Positions 10,955-19,249 of a DNA stretch of 64,000 nt are shown here, in pieces. Source of the DNA: Methylibium rhizosphaerae (GTDB lineage: Bacteria; Pseudomonadota; Gammaproteobacteria; Burkholderiales; Burkholderiaceae_C); NCBI RefSeq assembly GCF_006386545.1, contig NZ_SWAR01000017.1, positions 45,128 through 109,127 of the forward strand. The letters are read 5' to 3'. A program made the position numbers and the translations under genes. The notes under the pieces were generated by a model, which saw nothing but the letters and a program-made list of their open reading frames with translations, was not told where the DNA came from and made no database searches. The stretch's first letter is position 1; the number at the start of each line of letters is the position of its first letter.

Positions 10955-11710
10955 TCAGGCCGCGGCAGGCGGCAGCTCCAGCAGCTTGAAGGCCGGCACC
11001 CCCTCGAGGAAGCTGCGGGCGAGCAGCGGCCGCGCGACGTTGTAGACCGGCGTGCCGTTCACGGTGCGCCCCTCCGGCGTGCCGCGGTGCGCATGGCCGT
11101 GGAAGACGGCGTTGACCGGATAGCGCAGCAGCGGGTCTTCGAGCCGGCTCGACCCCAGGAACGGAAAGATCTCCGGCGGCTCACCCTGCACGGTTTCGGC
11201 AATCGGCGAGTAGTGCAGCAGGGCCAGGCGCTGCGGCGTGCGCAGCTTGGCCAGGGCCGACTCGAACTTCAGCGCTTCCTGGATCGCCTCGTTGACGAAC
11301 TGCTTGATGGCCGCCTCGCCCCAGGCACCGAGCGAGCCGCGGCCGAAGCCGCCGCAGAAGCCTTTCGCGCCGGCAATGCCCACGCCCAGGACTTCGCAAG
11401 CTTCGCCGTCGAGGACCTGCACGCCGGCGTCGATGAGCACCTGGCGGACCGCATCGGGCTGCCCCGATTCGTAGTCGTGGTTGCCCAGCACTGCCACGAT
11501 GGGCCGCTTGGAGGCTGCGCTCAGTTCGTCGGCCAGCACCTTGGCCTCATCGGGCAGCCCGTAGTCGGTGAGGTCGCCGCACAGCAGCAGCGCATCGGCC
11601 GCTTCGGCCGCCTGGCCGAACAGCTCGCGCAGGCTTCCAGCGGAGGCCTTGGTGCAATGCAGGTCGCCCACGGCGGCGAAACGGATCGGTCTGGAGGTCG
11701 CCTCGGCCAT
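10955..11710 (-). CDS. metallophosphoesterase
   Basis: 251-residue calcineurin-like phosphoesterase. The metal-binding motifs are in order: G-D-L-H near residue 14, C-G-D-L-T-D near 43, G-N-H-D near 76, H-Y-S-P near 165 and G-H-A-H-R-G near 200. The substrate is unknown; family members hydrolyse phosphomonoesters, phosphodiesters or nucleotides. The end is only 3 bases from the convergent MFS gene. It starts about 90 bases from a divergent nucleotidyltransferase-fold gene, which may or may not be functionally linked. Confidence 0.85.
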   Translation of the reverse strand: MAEATSRPIRFAAVGDLHCTKASAGSLRELFGQAAEAADALLLCGDLTDYGLPDEAKVLADELSAASKRPIVAVLGNHDYESGQPDAVRQVLIDAGVQVLDGEACEVLGVGIAGAKGFCGGFGRGSLGAWGEAAIKQFVNEAIQEALKFESALAKLRTPQRLALLHYSPIAETVQGEPPEIFPFLGSSRLEDPLLRYPVNAVFHGHAHRGTPEGRTVNGTPVYNVARPLLARSFLEGVPAFKLLELPPAAA

Positions 11711-11800
11711 CGTCTTGTCGCTGTTGTGGATCGGGGATTCCGTTCATGCGGCAAACCAGGTGCCCGGACCGGCACGGCACGCACCTTGCCGAATCCCGGC

Positions 11801-12682
11801 ATGCAGCAGCCCTCCGCCTCGACACCCACGTGGGAAAACATCGACCCGGCCGCCGCAGCGTTCTACCGGCAGGTGCTCGAGACGCTCAATGCCGAGAACC
11901 TGCCCTACCTGCTGGGCGGAGCGTTCTCGGTGGCCTGCTTCACCGGCATCGAACGCCCCACCAAGGACCTCGACCTGTTCATCTGCCGCAGCGATTACCC
12001 CCGCATCGAGGACGCGATGCGACGCGCCGGGTATCGCACCGAGGTCGCCTATGCGCACTGGCTCGGCAAGGTGTGGGCCGCCGATGGCGACGACAGCCAC
12101 TTCGTGGACCTGATCTTCAGTTCGGGCAATGCGGTGGCCTCGGTGGACGAACGCTGGTTCACCCATGCGATCACGGCCGAAGTGCTGGGCGTGCCGGTGA
12201 AGGTGGCGCCGGCCGAAGAGACCATCTGGTCCAAGGCCTTCGTGATGGAACGCGAGCGCTACGACGGCGCGGAAGTGGCCCACCTGCTGCGCGACTGCGC
12301 GGCCGAACTCGACTGGCAGCGCCTGCTGCGGCGCTTCGGGCCGCACTGGCGGGTGCTCCTGAGCCACCTGGTGCTGTACGGCTTCATCTATCCGAGCGAA
12401 CGTGCGCGCGTGCCCGAGTGGGTGATGGCCGACCTGATGGAGCGCCTGCGGCAGGAAACGCTGCGCGAGCCGCCGCCCACGCTGGTATGTGCCGGCACGC
12501 TGCTGTCGCGCGAGCAGTACCTGCCCGACGTGGAGCAGCAGGGCTACCGCGACGGCCGTATCGAGCCTTTCGGCACCATGACGCCGCAGCAGGTGACCGA
12601 CTGGACCGGGGCCATCCCCGGCCGGGAAGGCAACGCGCAGCGACCCGAGGATCAGCCTGACAACGCGCGCCAGGGCGACTGA
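11801..12682 (+). CDS. nucleotidyltransferase-fold protein
   Basis: 293-residue protein. Residues about 20-150 resemble minimal nucleotidyltransferases: L-L-G-G-A at 36-40 followed by T-K-D-L-D-L-F near 57, which supplies the D-x-D metal pair, and a later V-D-L-I-F strand. The C-terminal half is helical and does not match a family I can name. The start at the ATG 11801 gives the complete domain; upstream sequence in frame is antisense to the phosphoesterase and lacks similarity. The last 31 bases overlap the convergent M16 peptidase gene. No toxin/antitoxin partner is evident, so an abortive-infection role is not supported. Confidence 0.72.
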   Translation: MQQPSASTPTWENIDPAAAAFYRQVLETLNAENLPYLLGGAFSVACFTGIERPTKDLDLFICRSDYPRIEDAMRRAGYRTEVAYAHWLGKVWAADGDDSHFVDLIFSSGNAVASVDERWFTHAITAEVLGVPVKVAPAEETIWSKAFVMERERYDGAEVAHLLRDCAAELDWQRLLRRFGPHWRVLLSHLVLYGFIYPSERARVPEWVMADLMERLRQETLREPPPTLVCAGTLLSREQYLPDVEQQGYRDGRIEPFGTMTPQQVTDWTGAIPGREGNAQRPEDQPDNARQGD

Positions 12683-13935
12683 GCCCCCTGCCGCACGCGG
12701 CCGGCGATGGCCACCGAAGCGCGCGATGCCAGCATGCGGTCGAACACCGCCTGCACCTGCGGCGCGGTCACCGCGCCCAGGCGGGCGGCGACCTCGCCTC
12801 GCGGGCGCACGCGGCCGAACACGAAGAGGTCCTGGACGGCCTCCTCGATGCGCCGGAACGGCCGCTCCAGCGTCTCGAGCCGGCGCACGGCGATCTGGTT
12901 GCGCGCGCGCTCGAGGTGTTGCGCATCGATCGCCTGTGCCTGCTGCCGCAGCAGGCGCTGCACTTCGACGGCGAATTCGTCCACGTGTTCCGGCGCCATC
13001 GATGCCTCGATGACGAACTGCCCGGCCACGTCGGCCACGTCGGCTGAACAGGCGGCGTAGTAAACCAGCCCCCGGCGCTCGCGGATCTCGTCCATCAGCG
13101 GCGAACTCATGCCCTCGCCGAACAGCGCCGCGGCCACGATGCCGGCATGGTGGGCATCGTCTGCGAGGGGTGGCAGCGGAAAGCCCAGCACCACGTGGCT
13201 CTGGCTCACGCCTGCCATGCGGCGGGCCGCGAAGCCGCCCAGGAAGGCGGGCGCCGTCGTCTGGTGCGCGCTGCCTGCGGGCAGGCCGGCAAAGGCTTGC
13301 CGCGCCTGCTGCACCACTGCTTGCGGGTCGATGTTGCCCGCCACGCCGACCACCACATTGGCCGCGCTGTACTGCTGCTGCACGTAGGCGCGCAGCTCGT
13401 CGCTGGTGAACCGCTCTATGTTGCGGCGCGTGCCGATCACCGGCTGGGCGATGCCGTGCTTGCCGTAGCACAGCTGGTCGAAGAGCTTGTAGGCCGCGGC
13501 GAGCGCGTCGTCATCCTCTTCGGCGTATTCCTGCAGCAGCACCTGGCGCTCCCGCTCGAGCTCGGCCTCCGGGAAGGTGCTGTGCATCACGATGTCGGCC
13601 AGCATCGGCAGGAAGGCCTGCGCATGCCGGGCCAGGCCGCGCATGTGGAAGGCGGTGTGGTCCTTGTCGGTGTGCGCATTGACCTCGGCGCCCAGCACCT
13701 CGGCGTCGAGGTTGATCTGCTGGCAGCTGCGGGTGCGGGTGCCCTTGAAGGCCATGTGCTCGACCACATGGCTGATGCCGTTCTGCCGCGGGCTCTCGTT
13801 GCGGCTGCCGGTGCGCACGAAGACGCTGACGCTGGCGCTCTCGACGTGGGGCAGCGCGATGGCGAGCACCCGCACGCCGTTGTCGAGCGTGGCCACGAAG
13901 GTGTCGGAATCAGGAGCAGGTGATGGACTGGACAT
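12652..13935 (-). CDS. M16-family zinc peptidase (pitrilysin/processing-peptidase type)
   Basis: 427-residue single-chain M16 protein. The inverted zinc motif H-x-x-E-H is at residues 56-60 (H-V-V-E-H-M-A-F-K-G-T), and the third ligand Glu lies about 75 residues later in the E-R-x-V-L-L-Q-E segment. The second half has the inactive repeat of the fold with R-R-G-L-V-Y. It resembles bacterial homologues of mitochondrial processing peptidase beta. No signal peptide is evident from the chosen ATG (M-S-S-P-S-P); an alternative ATG 15 codons upstream adds no recognisable sequence. Often two such genes occur in tandem; only one is here. Confidence 0.87.
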   Translation of the reverse strand: MSSPSPAPDSDTFVATLDNGVRVLAIALPHVESASVSVFVRTGSRNESPRQNGISHVVEHMAFKGTRTRSCQQINLDAEVLGAEVNAHTDKDHTAFHMRGLARHAQAFLPMLADIVMHSTFPEAELERERQVLLQEYAEEDDDALAAAYKLFDQLCYGKHGIAQPVIGTRRNIERFTSDELRAYVQQQYSAANVVVGVAGNIDPQAVVQQARQAFAGLPAGSAHQTTAPAFLGGFAARRMAGVSQSHVVLGFPLPPLADDAHHAGIVAAALFGEGMSSPLMDEIRERRGLVYYAACSADVADVAGQFVIEASMAPEHVDEFAVEVQRLLRQQAQAIDAQHLERARNQIAVRRLETLERPFRRIEEAVQDLFVFGRVRPRGEVAARLGAVTAPQVQAVFDRMLASRASVAIAGRVRQGAQSPWRALSG

Positions 13936-14000
13936 CGCGCGATTGTCGGGCGACCTCGGCGGGCGCAGAATTCCATGCACTCGAACTCCCAGAGGTCACC

Positions 14001-14492
14001 ATGTCCATGCAATTTCGCACCTGGCTGTTGTACGGCATCTGTGCGGCCGCAGCGGCGCCCGCCCTCGCGGGGCCGGTGGAGGTCTCGTTCGTCGATGTCG
14101 ATCGCTACGTCGATGCCGGCGACAAGTTTCGCGACGAAGCCCGCAACCTGAGGATCCTCGAGGAACACCTGAAGGCGCTCGGCCAGCGCCATCTGCCGGA
14201 AGGGCAAGCACTCAAGATCGAGGTGCTCCAGGTCGACCTGGCCGGCGAAATGCGGCCCACGCGGCGCGGCACCGACATGCGCATCGCGCGCGGCGGCGCC
14301 GACTGGCCGCGCATCATCCTGCGCTACACCTTGCAAGGCGAAGGCGGTGCCGCGGCACAGCCGCGCGAGGAAAGCGTCTCCGACATGACCTACCAGATGC
14401 GCTCGGCCTTCGGCTTTGCGCAGGAGTCGCTGTACTACGAAAAACGCATGCTCGCCGAATGGTTCCGCGAGCGGTTCGCTTCGGCGCCGTAG
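14001..14492 (+). CDS. DUF3016 periplasmic protein
   Basis: 163-residue protein with a signal peptide cleaved near residue 20 (A-L-A/G). The mature part begins P-V-E-V-S-F-V-D-V-D-R-Y-x-D, typical of DUF3016, and ends in a charged helix. Function unknown. The start ATG at 14001 has AGAGG just upstream and gives the signal peptide; an earlier in-frame ATG near 13920 would place 27 unlikely residues ahead of it. A terminator follows. Confidence 0.8.
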   Translation: MSMQFRTWLLYGICAAAAAPALAGPVEVSFVDVDRYVDAGDKFRDEARNLRILEEHLKALGQRHLPEGQALKIEVLQVDLAGEMRPTRRGTDMRIARGGADWPRIILRYTLQGEGGAAAQPREESVSDMTYQMRSAFGFAQESLYYEKRMLAEWFRERFASAP

Positions 14493-14515
14493 AGCACCTC
14501 GGCTCCAACGCCTCG

Positions 14516-14539
14516 GGCCGCCTCTGAGCGGCCTTTTTT
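14516..14539 (+). terminator. Rho-independent terminator
   Basis: GGCCGC (14516-14521) pairs with GCGGCC (14528-14533) around a 6-base loop and is followed by six T. It ends the DUF3016 transcript and insulates the chitinase promoter region. Confidence 0.8.
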
Positions 14540-14551
14540 GCGGCCATAAAG

Positions 14552-14620
14552 ATACCAATCAGTTACCAGTATCGGCAGAATGACAATACCAATATTGATT
14601 TTGGTATGCATCACTGGTAC
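14552..14620. promoter_or_regulatory. cluster of TACCA/TGGTA half-sites upstream of chitinase
   Basis: Within 69 bases there are ATACCAA (14552-14558), TACCAGTAT (14564-14572), ATACCAA (14586-14592) opposite TTGGTAT (14601-14607) with an 8-base spacer, and ACTGGTA (14613-14619). The 14586-14607 pair is a perfect 7-bp inverted repeat. The density and symmetry suggest operators for a dimeric regulator. GntR-type regulators of chitin/GlcNAc genes use TGGT/ACCA half-sites, so such a repressor is a reasonable guess; no regulator gene is nearby. Confidence 0.5.
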
Positions 14621-14651
14621 TGTCGCGCGCCAACCATGGAGGACCGCGACG

Positions 14652-16280
14652 ATGAACCCGATCCGACTCACCCGTCTCCATCAGCTGTTCGCAGCGCTCG
14701 CACTGGCAGGCGGCGTGCTGGCGGCCCATGCGGCGCCGTTGTGGCAGGAAGGCAGCACCTATGCCGCCGGCACGGTGGTCACCTACGGCGGCCGCGACTA
14801 CCAGGCACTCGTCACGCACACGGCTCACGTCGGCGCCGGCTGGACGCCTGCTTCCACGCCCAGCCTCTGGAAGGACCTCGGCGTCAGCAGCGGCCCCGCG
14901 CCCGCCCCGACACCGGTGCCGACGCCTGCACCCACACCGGCACCCACACCGGCGCCCACGCCGGCGCCCACGCCACGGCCGTCGCCGACCCCTGCGCCCT
15001 CTCCCGCGCCGACCACCGGTTGTCACACTCCCTGGAACAGCAGTGCCGTCTACACCAACGGCTCTCTGGCGTCGTACGGCAGCCGCAACTACCGCGCGCA
15101 GTGGTGGACACAGAACGAAGTGCCACCGAGCAACGTCGGCAGCGGCAAGCCCTGGGTGGATCTCGGCGCCTGCATCGGTGGTGCGCCGACACCGGCCCCG
15201 ACACCGGCACCCACGCCCGCCCCGACCCCTGCTCCCACGCCGACCCCGTCGCCCGCACCGACCCCCTCGCCCACACCGACGCCCCCGCCGGTGTCGGGCC
15301 TTCCCAGGCATGTGGTGGTGGGCTACTGGCACAACTTCGACAACGGCACCGGCACCATGCCGCTGCGTGACGTGCCCGACGAGTACGACATCATCAATGT
15401 GTCGTTCGCCGAAGGCGATCCGTTCGCGCCGGTGGGTACCGCGAAGTTCGTGCTCGACAAGGCCTTCAACGAGGCCGAGTTCATCGCCGACGTGAAGGCC
15501 AAGCAGGCCAAGGGCAAGCGGGTGCAGATCTCCCTCGGCGGCGCCAACGGCGTGATCATTCTCGACACGCTGGCCGCGCGCGAGCAGTTCATCAGGACGA
15601 TGGGCGACATCATCGCCAGGTACGGTTTCAACGGCATCGACGTCGACATCGAGAACAACCTGTCGATCGGCGCCGGCGAGGACTTCCGCAATCCGCAGAC
15701 CGCGCAGGTGGTGCATCTCATCGCCGGTGTGAAGGCGCTGAAGGCCCGCTTCGGCACCAACTTCTCCGTCACCATGGCGCCCGAGACCGCCTACGTACAA
15801 GGCGGCTACGGCGTCTCCGGCGGCATCTGGGGCGGCTACCTGGGCATCATCCACGGGCTGCGCAACGAGCTCACCCTGCTTCATGTGCAGCACTACAACA
15901 CCGGCAGCATCACCGCCACCGATGAAAAGGCGTACAGCCAGGGCACCGTCGACTTCCAGGTGGCCATGACCGACATGCTGCTGACCGGCTTCAACGTCGG
16001 CCGCGACCCGGGCCGCTTCTTCCCGCCGCTGCGTGCCGATCAGGTGGGCTTCGGCGTGCCGGCCACACCGGGCGCGGCGCCGTCGGGCGGGTACATCACG
16101 GTGGCCCAGGGGCAACAGGCGATGGACTGCCTGATGAAGCTGGTGAACTGCGGCAGCTACAGGCCCAAGGCGGCACAACCCAGCCTGCGCGGCATCATGA
16201 CCTGGTCGATCAACTGGGACCGCACCAACGGCTATGCGTTCGCGAAGGGTCACCGCAGCTACCTGAACCAGCAGCCCTGA
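14652..16280 (+). CDS. secreted GH18 chitinase with two chitin-binding modules
   Basis: 542-residue extracellular chitinase hydrolysing beta-1,4-GlcNAc polymers. Order: signal peptide ending A-H-A near residue 32; a CBM5/12 module (about 34-75, W-Q-E-G-S-T-Y-x-x-G then Y-x-x-L-V-x-H-T); an Ala-Pro-Thr-Pro repeat linker (about 82-120); a second CBM5/12 module (about 123-175); another AP-TP linker; and a GH18 catalytic domain (about 216-542). The catalytic stretch reads F-N-G-I-D-V-D-I-E at 326-334: Asp330, Asp332 and the acid Glu334 are present, but the first Asp of D-x-x-D-x-D-x-E is Asn327. The ATG follows GGAGG by 9 bases. An earlier ATG in frame would bury the signal peptide. A 9-bp stem-loop lies downstream. 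Confidence 0.93.
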   Translation: MNPIRLTRLHQLFAALALAGGVLAAHAAPLWQEGSTYAAGTVVTYGGRDYQALVTHTAHVGAGWTPASTPSLWKDLGVSSGPAPAPTPVPTPAPTPAPTPAPTPAPTPRPSPTPAPSPAPTTGCHTPWNSSAVYTNGSLASYGSRNYRAQWWTQNEVPPSNVGSGKPWVDLGACIGGAPTPAPTPAPTPAPTPAPTPTPSPAPTPSPTPTPPPVSGLPRHVVVGYWHNFDNGTGTMPLRDVPDEYDIINVSFAEGDPFAPVGTAKFVLDKAFNEAEFIADVKAKQAKGKRVQISLGGANGVIILDTLAAREQFIRTMGDIIARYGFNGIDVDIENNLSIGAGEDFRNPQTAQVVHLIAGVKALKARFGTNFSVTMAPETAYVQGGYGVSGGIWGGYLGIIHGLRNELTLLHVQHYNTGSITATDEKAYSQGTVDFQVAMTDMLLTGFNVGRDPGRFFPPLRADQVGFGVPATPGAAPSGGYITVAQGQQAMDCLMKLVNCGSYRPKAAQPSLRGIMTWSINWDRTNGYAFAKGHRSYLNQQP

Positions 16281-16300
16281 TCGATCGTCCGGGCCTTCGC

Positions 16301-16327
16301 GCCGTGCGGTATTTCGCGCCGCACGGC
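16301..16327 (+). terminator. stem-loop after chitinase gene
   Basis: GCCGTGCGG (16301-16309) pairs with CCGCACGGC (16319-16327) around a 9-base loop, 21 bases past the stop codon. No T-tract follows, so it is a weak terminator candidate or an mRNA 3'-stabilising structure. Confidence 0.35.
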
Positions 16328-16405
16328 AATACCCATCCTGGCAGTCCGAGGCGGGCAGGCCTTGTCATGTTCGGGTGCTATGTTGGGCCTTCACTGGAGA
16401 TCGAC

Positions 16406-16732
16406 ATGGCCAACAAGCCCTCGCAACTCGCCCGCAACGCACCGAACAGCAAGGGCTCCAGTGCCGGCGGCAGGGCGAGGGCGATGGCCGCGACACACGC
16501 CTGGATGGCCGCGGCAGCCCATGCAGGCCTTCCGGCGGAGCGCCGCGAATACCTGCGCGAGGCACTGCCGGCCACCGCAGCCCTGCTGGCGAGGCGACGC
16601 GCCGACATGATCGAAGACGGGGTGATCGACGACTACGTGGCACTGCAATGGCTCGAGTGGCACGGCGGCGGGCTGCGCCTGACGATCACCGGCACCAACG
16701 TCTGCGCGCAGGTGACGCAGAGCCTGCGTTGA
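16406..16732 (+). CDS. hypothetical protein
   Basis: 108-residue protein I do not recognise. It is basic at the N-terminus (M-A-N-K-P-S-Q-L-A-R-N), Ala-rich and helical in the middle (residues 25-75), and ends with a short beta-like stretch (L-R-L-T-I-T-G-T-N-V-C). No signal peptide or TM segment. The start is fixed by GGAG seven bases before the ATG. It lies alone between the chitinase and the HAF-repeat gene. Confidence 0.6.
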   Translation: MANKPSQLARNAPNSKGSSAGGRARAMAATHAWMAAAAHAGLPAERREYLREALPATAALLARRRADMIEDGVIDDYVALQWLEWHGGGLRLTITGTNVCAQVTQSLR

Positions 16733-16903
16733 CGAAGCGCGTGGCGACCCGGGTCGCTCTGGTGTCGCTCTGGTGTCGCAAAAGTACGAGAGTCGTAAGA
16801 GAGTCTTGCCGACACGGAAAGCGCTGCGGCGGCTTCCTATAGTCATCCGACCCCCGGGCCCGGCTGCGCTGCCGGGCGGCGAATGGCACAGGGAGAAGTC
16901 GGC

Positions 16904-18313
16904 ATGGACCACCAGCTTTCCGGCCAGCCTGCGTGCGCGCCGTCGTGTTCGGCCGCGCGCCGCATCATCCGACAGCTGCTGCTGGTGGCGGCCGTCATGG
17001 CGGTCGCACCGGGCCATGCGCAGCAGCAACAGCAGCCGGTGCTCGGCACCTGGAGCCATGTCGGCATGCTGCCCGGCTACACCGAGATGTTCGTGGCCGA
17101 CATCGACAATGCCGGCCGCATCGTCGGCGGCGTGTGGGGACCCGGCGGCGCCTCGACCTCGGTGCTCTACAGCAACGGCCGCCTGAGCGAGATCGCCAAC
17201 CTCGGCCTGCCCGGCGGTTCGGCCGCCGACATCAGCAACACCGGCTACATCGTCGGCGGCGCGCTCGACCGTGGCGACCCGCCGCGCACCATCGCCTACA
17301 TCCATCACCCGGACGGCGCCCGCTACACCCAGCCCGGCCCGCCGAACGCAGCGTGGAGCCGTGCCTCGCATGTCAACGACGTCGGCGAGGCCGTCGGCAC
17401 GGCGTCCCTGCAGTACCCAGGCTCGCTCGACGCGGTGCAAAGCGCCTTCCTGTACGACCGCAACGGCCAGCGCCACACGCTCGGCTGGGGCGCCTACACC
17501 GTGGCGACCGGCCTCAACAATGCCGGCCAGGTGGTGGGCCAGGGCCACCGGCCCGGCAGCGACACGGTGCGCGCCTTCACCTGGCGCAACGGCACGACCA
17601 TCGACCTCGGCACGCTGGGCGGAGCCATCGCCACCACGGCCGGCATCAACGAGGCCGGGCAGATCGCCGGCACGTCCACCCTGGCCGGCCCGCTGAGCGA
17701 GGCGCCGCGGCATGCCTACCTGTGGGACAACGGTGTGATGACCGACCTCGGCACGCTCGGCGGCAGGGACAGCAACGCCTGGGACCTCAACAACGCCGGC
17801 GACGTGGTGGGCAGCTCCGCCGTCGACGGCAGCGGCCTCTTCCACCGCGCCTTCCTGTGGCGCGACGGCACGATGCGCGACCTGGGCACCTTCGGCGGGC
17901 TTGGCAGTGTGGCGCTGCAGGTCAATGAACGCGGCGACGTCGTCGGCGTGGCCGAGCTGGACGAGCTCGACTACAAGGGCAACCCGGTACAGCACGCCTT
18001 CCTGTGGCGCGACGGGCGGCTCATCGACCTGAGCGCCTCGCTGGCGGCCTCGTTCAACGACATCAGCCAGATCGACCCGTACAGCGTGCACATGAACGAC
18101 GTCGGGCACATCACCCTGTACGGCATCACCGCCGGCGGGTTGCGCGGCATCTTCCTGCTCACGCAGGTGCCGGAGCCTGCCACCTGGGCCATGCTGCTGG
18201 CAGGTGCACTGACCTTGTGGGTGCGGCTGCGCCGGCGCGTCGGCAGCGCTTCGGCTCGCCTGGCCACGAGCACGGGTACCGTGCGGCACGGCCCGCGGGA
18301 GGTTGCCGCCTGA
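16904..18313 (+). CDS. PEP-CTERM exported protein with HAF repeats
   Basis: 469-residue exported protein. It starts with a signal peptide (hydrophobic stretch about 24-42, ending G-H-A). The body has about six repeats of the HAF type, with the pattern A-F-L-W-x-x-G-x-M-x-D-L-G-T-L-G-G alternating with I-N-x-x-G-x-I-x-G. Near the C-terminus (about residue 425) is V-P-E-P-A-T-W, a hydrophobic helix, then R-L-R-R-R: a PEP-CTERM sorting signal recognised by exosortase, with about 25 extra residues after it. PEP-CTERM proteins are sorted through the inner membrane, often with exopolysaccharide. No exosortase gene is in the window. The ATG follows GGGAGAAG. Confidence 0.85.
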   Translation: MDHQLSGQPACAPSCSAARRIIRQLLLVAAVMAVAPGHAQQQQQPVLGTWSHVGMLPGYTEMFVADIDNAGRIVGGVWGPGGASTSVLYSNGRLSEIANLGLPGGSAADISNTGYIVGGALDRGDPPRTIAYIHHPDGARYTQPGPPNAAWSRASHVNDVGEAVGTASLQYPGSLDAVQSAFLYDRNGQRHTLGWGAYTVATGLNNAGQVVGQGHRPGSDTVRAFTWRNGTTIDLGTLGGAIATTAGINEAGQIAGTSTLAGPLSEAPRHAYLWDNGVMTDLGTLGGRDSNAWDLNNAGDVVGSSAVDGSGLFHRAFLWRDGTMRDLGTFGGLGSVALQVNERGDVVGVAELDELDYKGNPVQHAFLWRDGRLIDLSASLAASFNDISQIDPYSVHMNDVGHITLYGITAGGLRGIFLLTQVPEPATWAMLLAGALTLWVRLRRRVGSASARLATSTGTVRHGPREVAA

Positions 18314-18364
18314 GGGCACAGCGACGATGATGGCGGCCCTTCCCTTGTCTCGGAGACCGCCCCG

Positions 18365-18811
18365 ATGAACACCGCCTTCCTGCGCACCGCCACACTTGTC
18401 GCCGCTGCCGCCCTCGCCTGCAGCGCCTGGGCACAGTCCAAGGCCGCTGCAGACGCGGCCAAGGAACCCGGTGCGGTGGTCACCGCCAGCGGCCTCGTGT
18501 ACCGCTCGCTGAAGGAAGGCACCGGAGCCAGCCCGGTGGCCGCCGACACGGTGAAGGTCCACTACAAGGGCACGCTGCCCGATGGCACCGAGTTCGACAG
18601 CTCCTACAAGCGCGGCACGCCGGCGGAGTTTCCGCTGTCGCGCGTGATCAAGTGCTGGACCGAAGGCGTGCAGCGCATGAAGGTGGGCGGCAAGGCCCGG
18701 CTCACCTGCCCGCCCGGCATCGCCTACGGCGAGCGTGGCGCTGGCGGCGTGATCCCGCCCAATGCCACGCTGCACTTCGAGGTGGAGCTGCTGGCCATCG
18801 CCGGCAAGTGA
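18365..18811 (+). CDS. periplasmic FKBP-type peptidyl-prolyl isomerase
   Basis: 148-residue protein: a signal peptide (about 1-23, A-W-A-Q) and one FKBP domain (about 40-148) with V-x-V-H-Y-x-G-x-L-x-D-G-x-x-F-D-S-S, G-V-Q-x-M-x-V-G-G-K, I-P-P-N-x-x-L-x-F-x-V-E-L. It should catalyse proline cis-trans isomerisation in the periplasm and help fold exported proteins. It is 51 bases downstream of the PEP-CTERM gene and on the same strand, so co-transcription is possible. Confidence 0.92.
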   Translation: MNTAFLRTATLVAAAALACSAWAQSKAAADAAKEPGAVVTASGLVYRSLKEGTGASPVAADTVKVHYKGTLPDGTEFDSSYKRGTPAEFPLSRVIKCWTEGVQRMKVGGKARLTCPPGIAYGERGAGGVIPPNATLHFEVELLAIAGK

Positions 18812-18848
18812 AAGCAAGCCACCCTGGCGGAACGCCACCTGATGAACG

Positions 18849-19211
18849 CTACTTGAGGCAGACCGCCTCCACGTTGTTGCCGTCCGGGTCGATCAGGAAG
18901 GCTGCGTAGTAGGTCGGCGAGTAGTGCTCGCGAGGGCCGGGCGCGCCGTTGTCGCGGCCGCCCGCTTCAATGCCCTTGCGATGGAAGCCCTGCACGGCCT
19001 GGTGGTCCTTCGCGGCGAAGGCCACATGCGTGCCGGGGCCGGCGCCTTCCTTGGTGGCGTAGATCCACAGCGCCGGCGCGTCCTTGGGGCCGAAGCCGGC
19101 GCAGGTATCGTCGCTGTAGCCGAGCACGTGCCCGAGGGGGGCCAGTGCCTCGGTGTAGAAGCGCACGCTGGCACTCAGGTCGCGGGCCTTGATGCCGATG
19201 TGATCGAACAT
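18849..19211 (-). CDS. VOC-family (glyoxalase-like) protein
   Basis: 120-residue single-domain protein of the vicinal-oxygen-chelate fold: M-F-D-H-I-G-I at the start, a paired beta-alpha-beta layout, and D-P-D-G-N-N-V-E-A-V near the C-terminus, giving metal-ligand candidates His4 and Glu near 115. The substrate is unknown. It is the last of three closely spaced minus-strand genes (ogt, araC-type, VOC; gaps 10 and 38 bases). Confidence 0.82.
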   Translation of the reverse strand: MFDHIGIKARDLSASVRFYTEALAPLGHVLGYSDDTCAGFGPKDAPALWIYATKEGAGPGTHVAFAAKDHQAVQGFHRKGIEAGGRDNGAPGPREHYSPTYYAAFLIDPDGNNVEAVCLK

Positions 19212-19249
19212 GGTTCACCTCCGTCATGAATGAATGGACGCAGGTGATG

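Noticed and set aside
11776..11789. GGCACG-N4-TTGC resembling a sigma54 -24/-12 promoter
   Set aside because: It matches the consensus in 14 of 16 positions, but transcription would start at the ATG of the nucleotidyltransferase gene, leaving no leader, and no bEBP site or sigma54-type regulation is apparent. High GC makes chance matches likely.
14904..15292. Short tandem repeats of APTP type, CRISPR-like in spacing at first sight
   Set aside because: They are in-frame Ala-Pro-Thr-Pro codons forming the two linkers of the chitinase.
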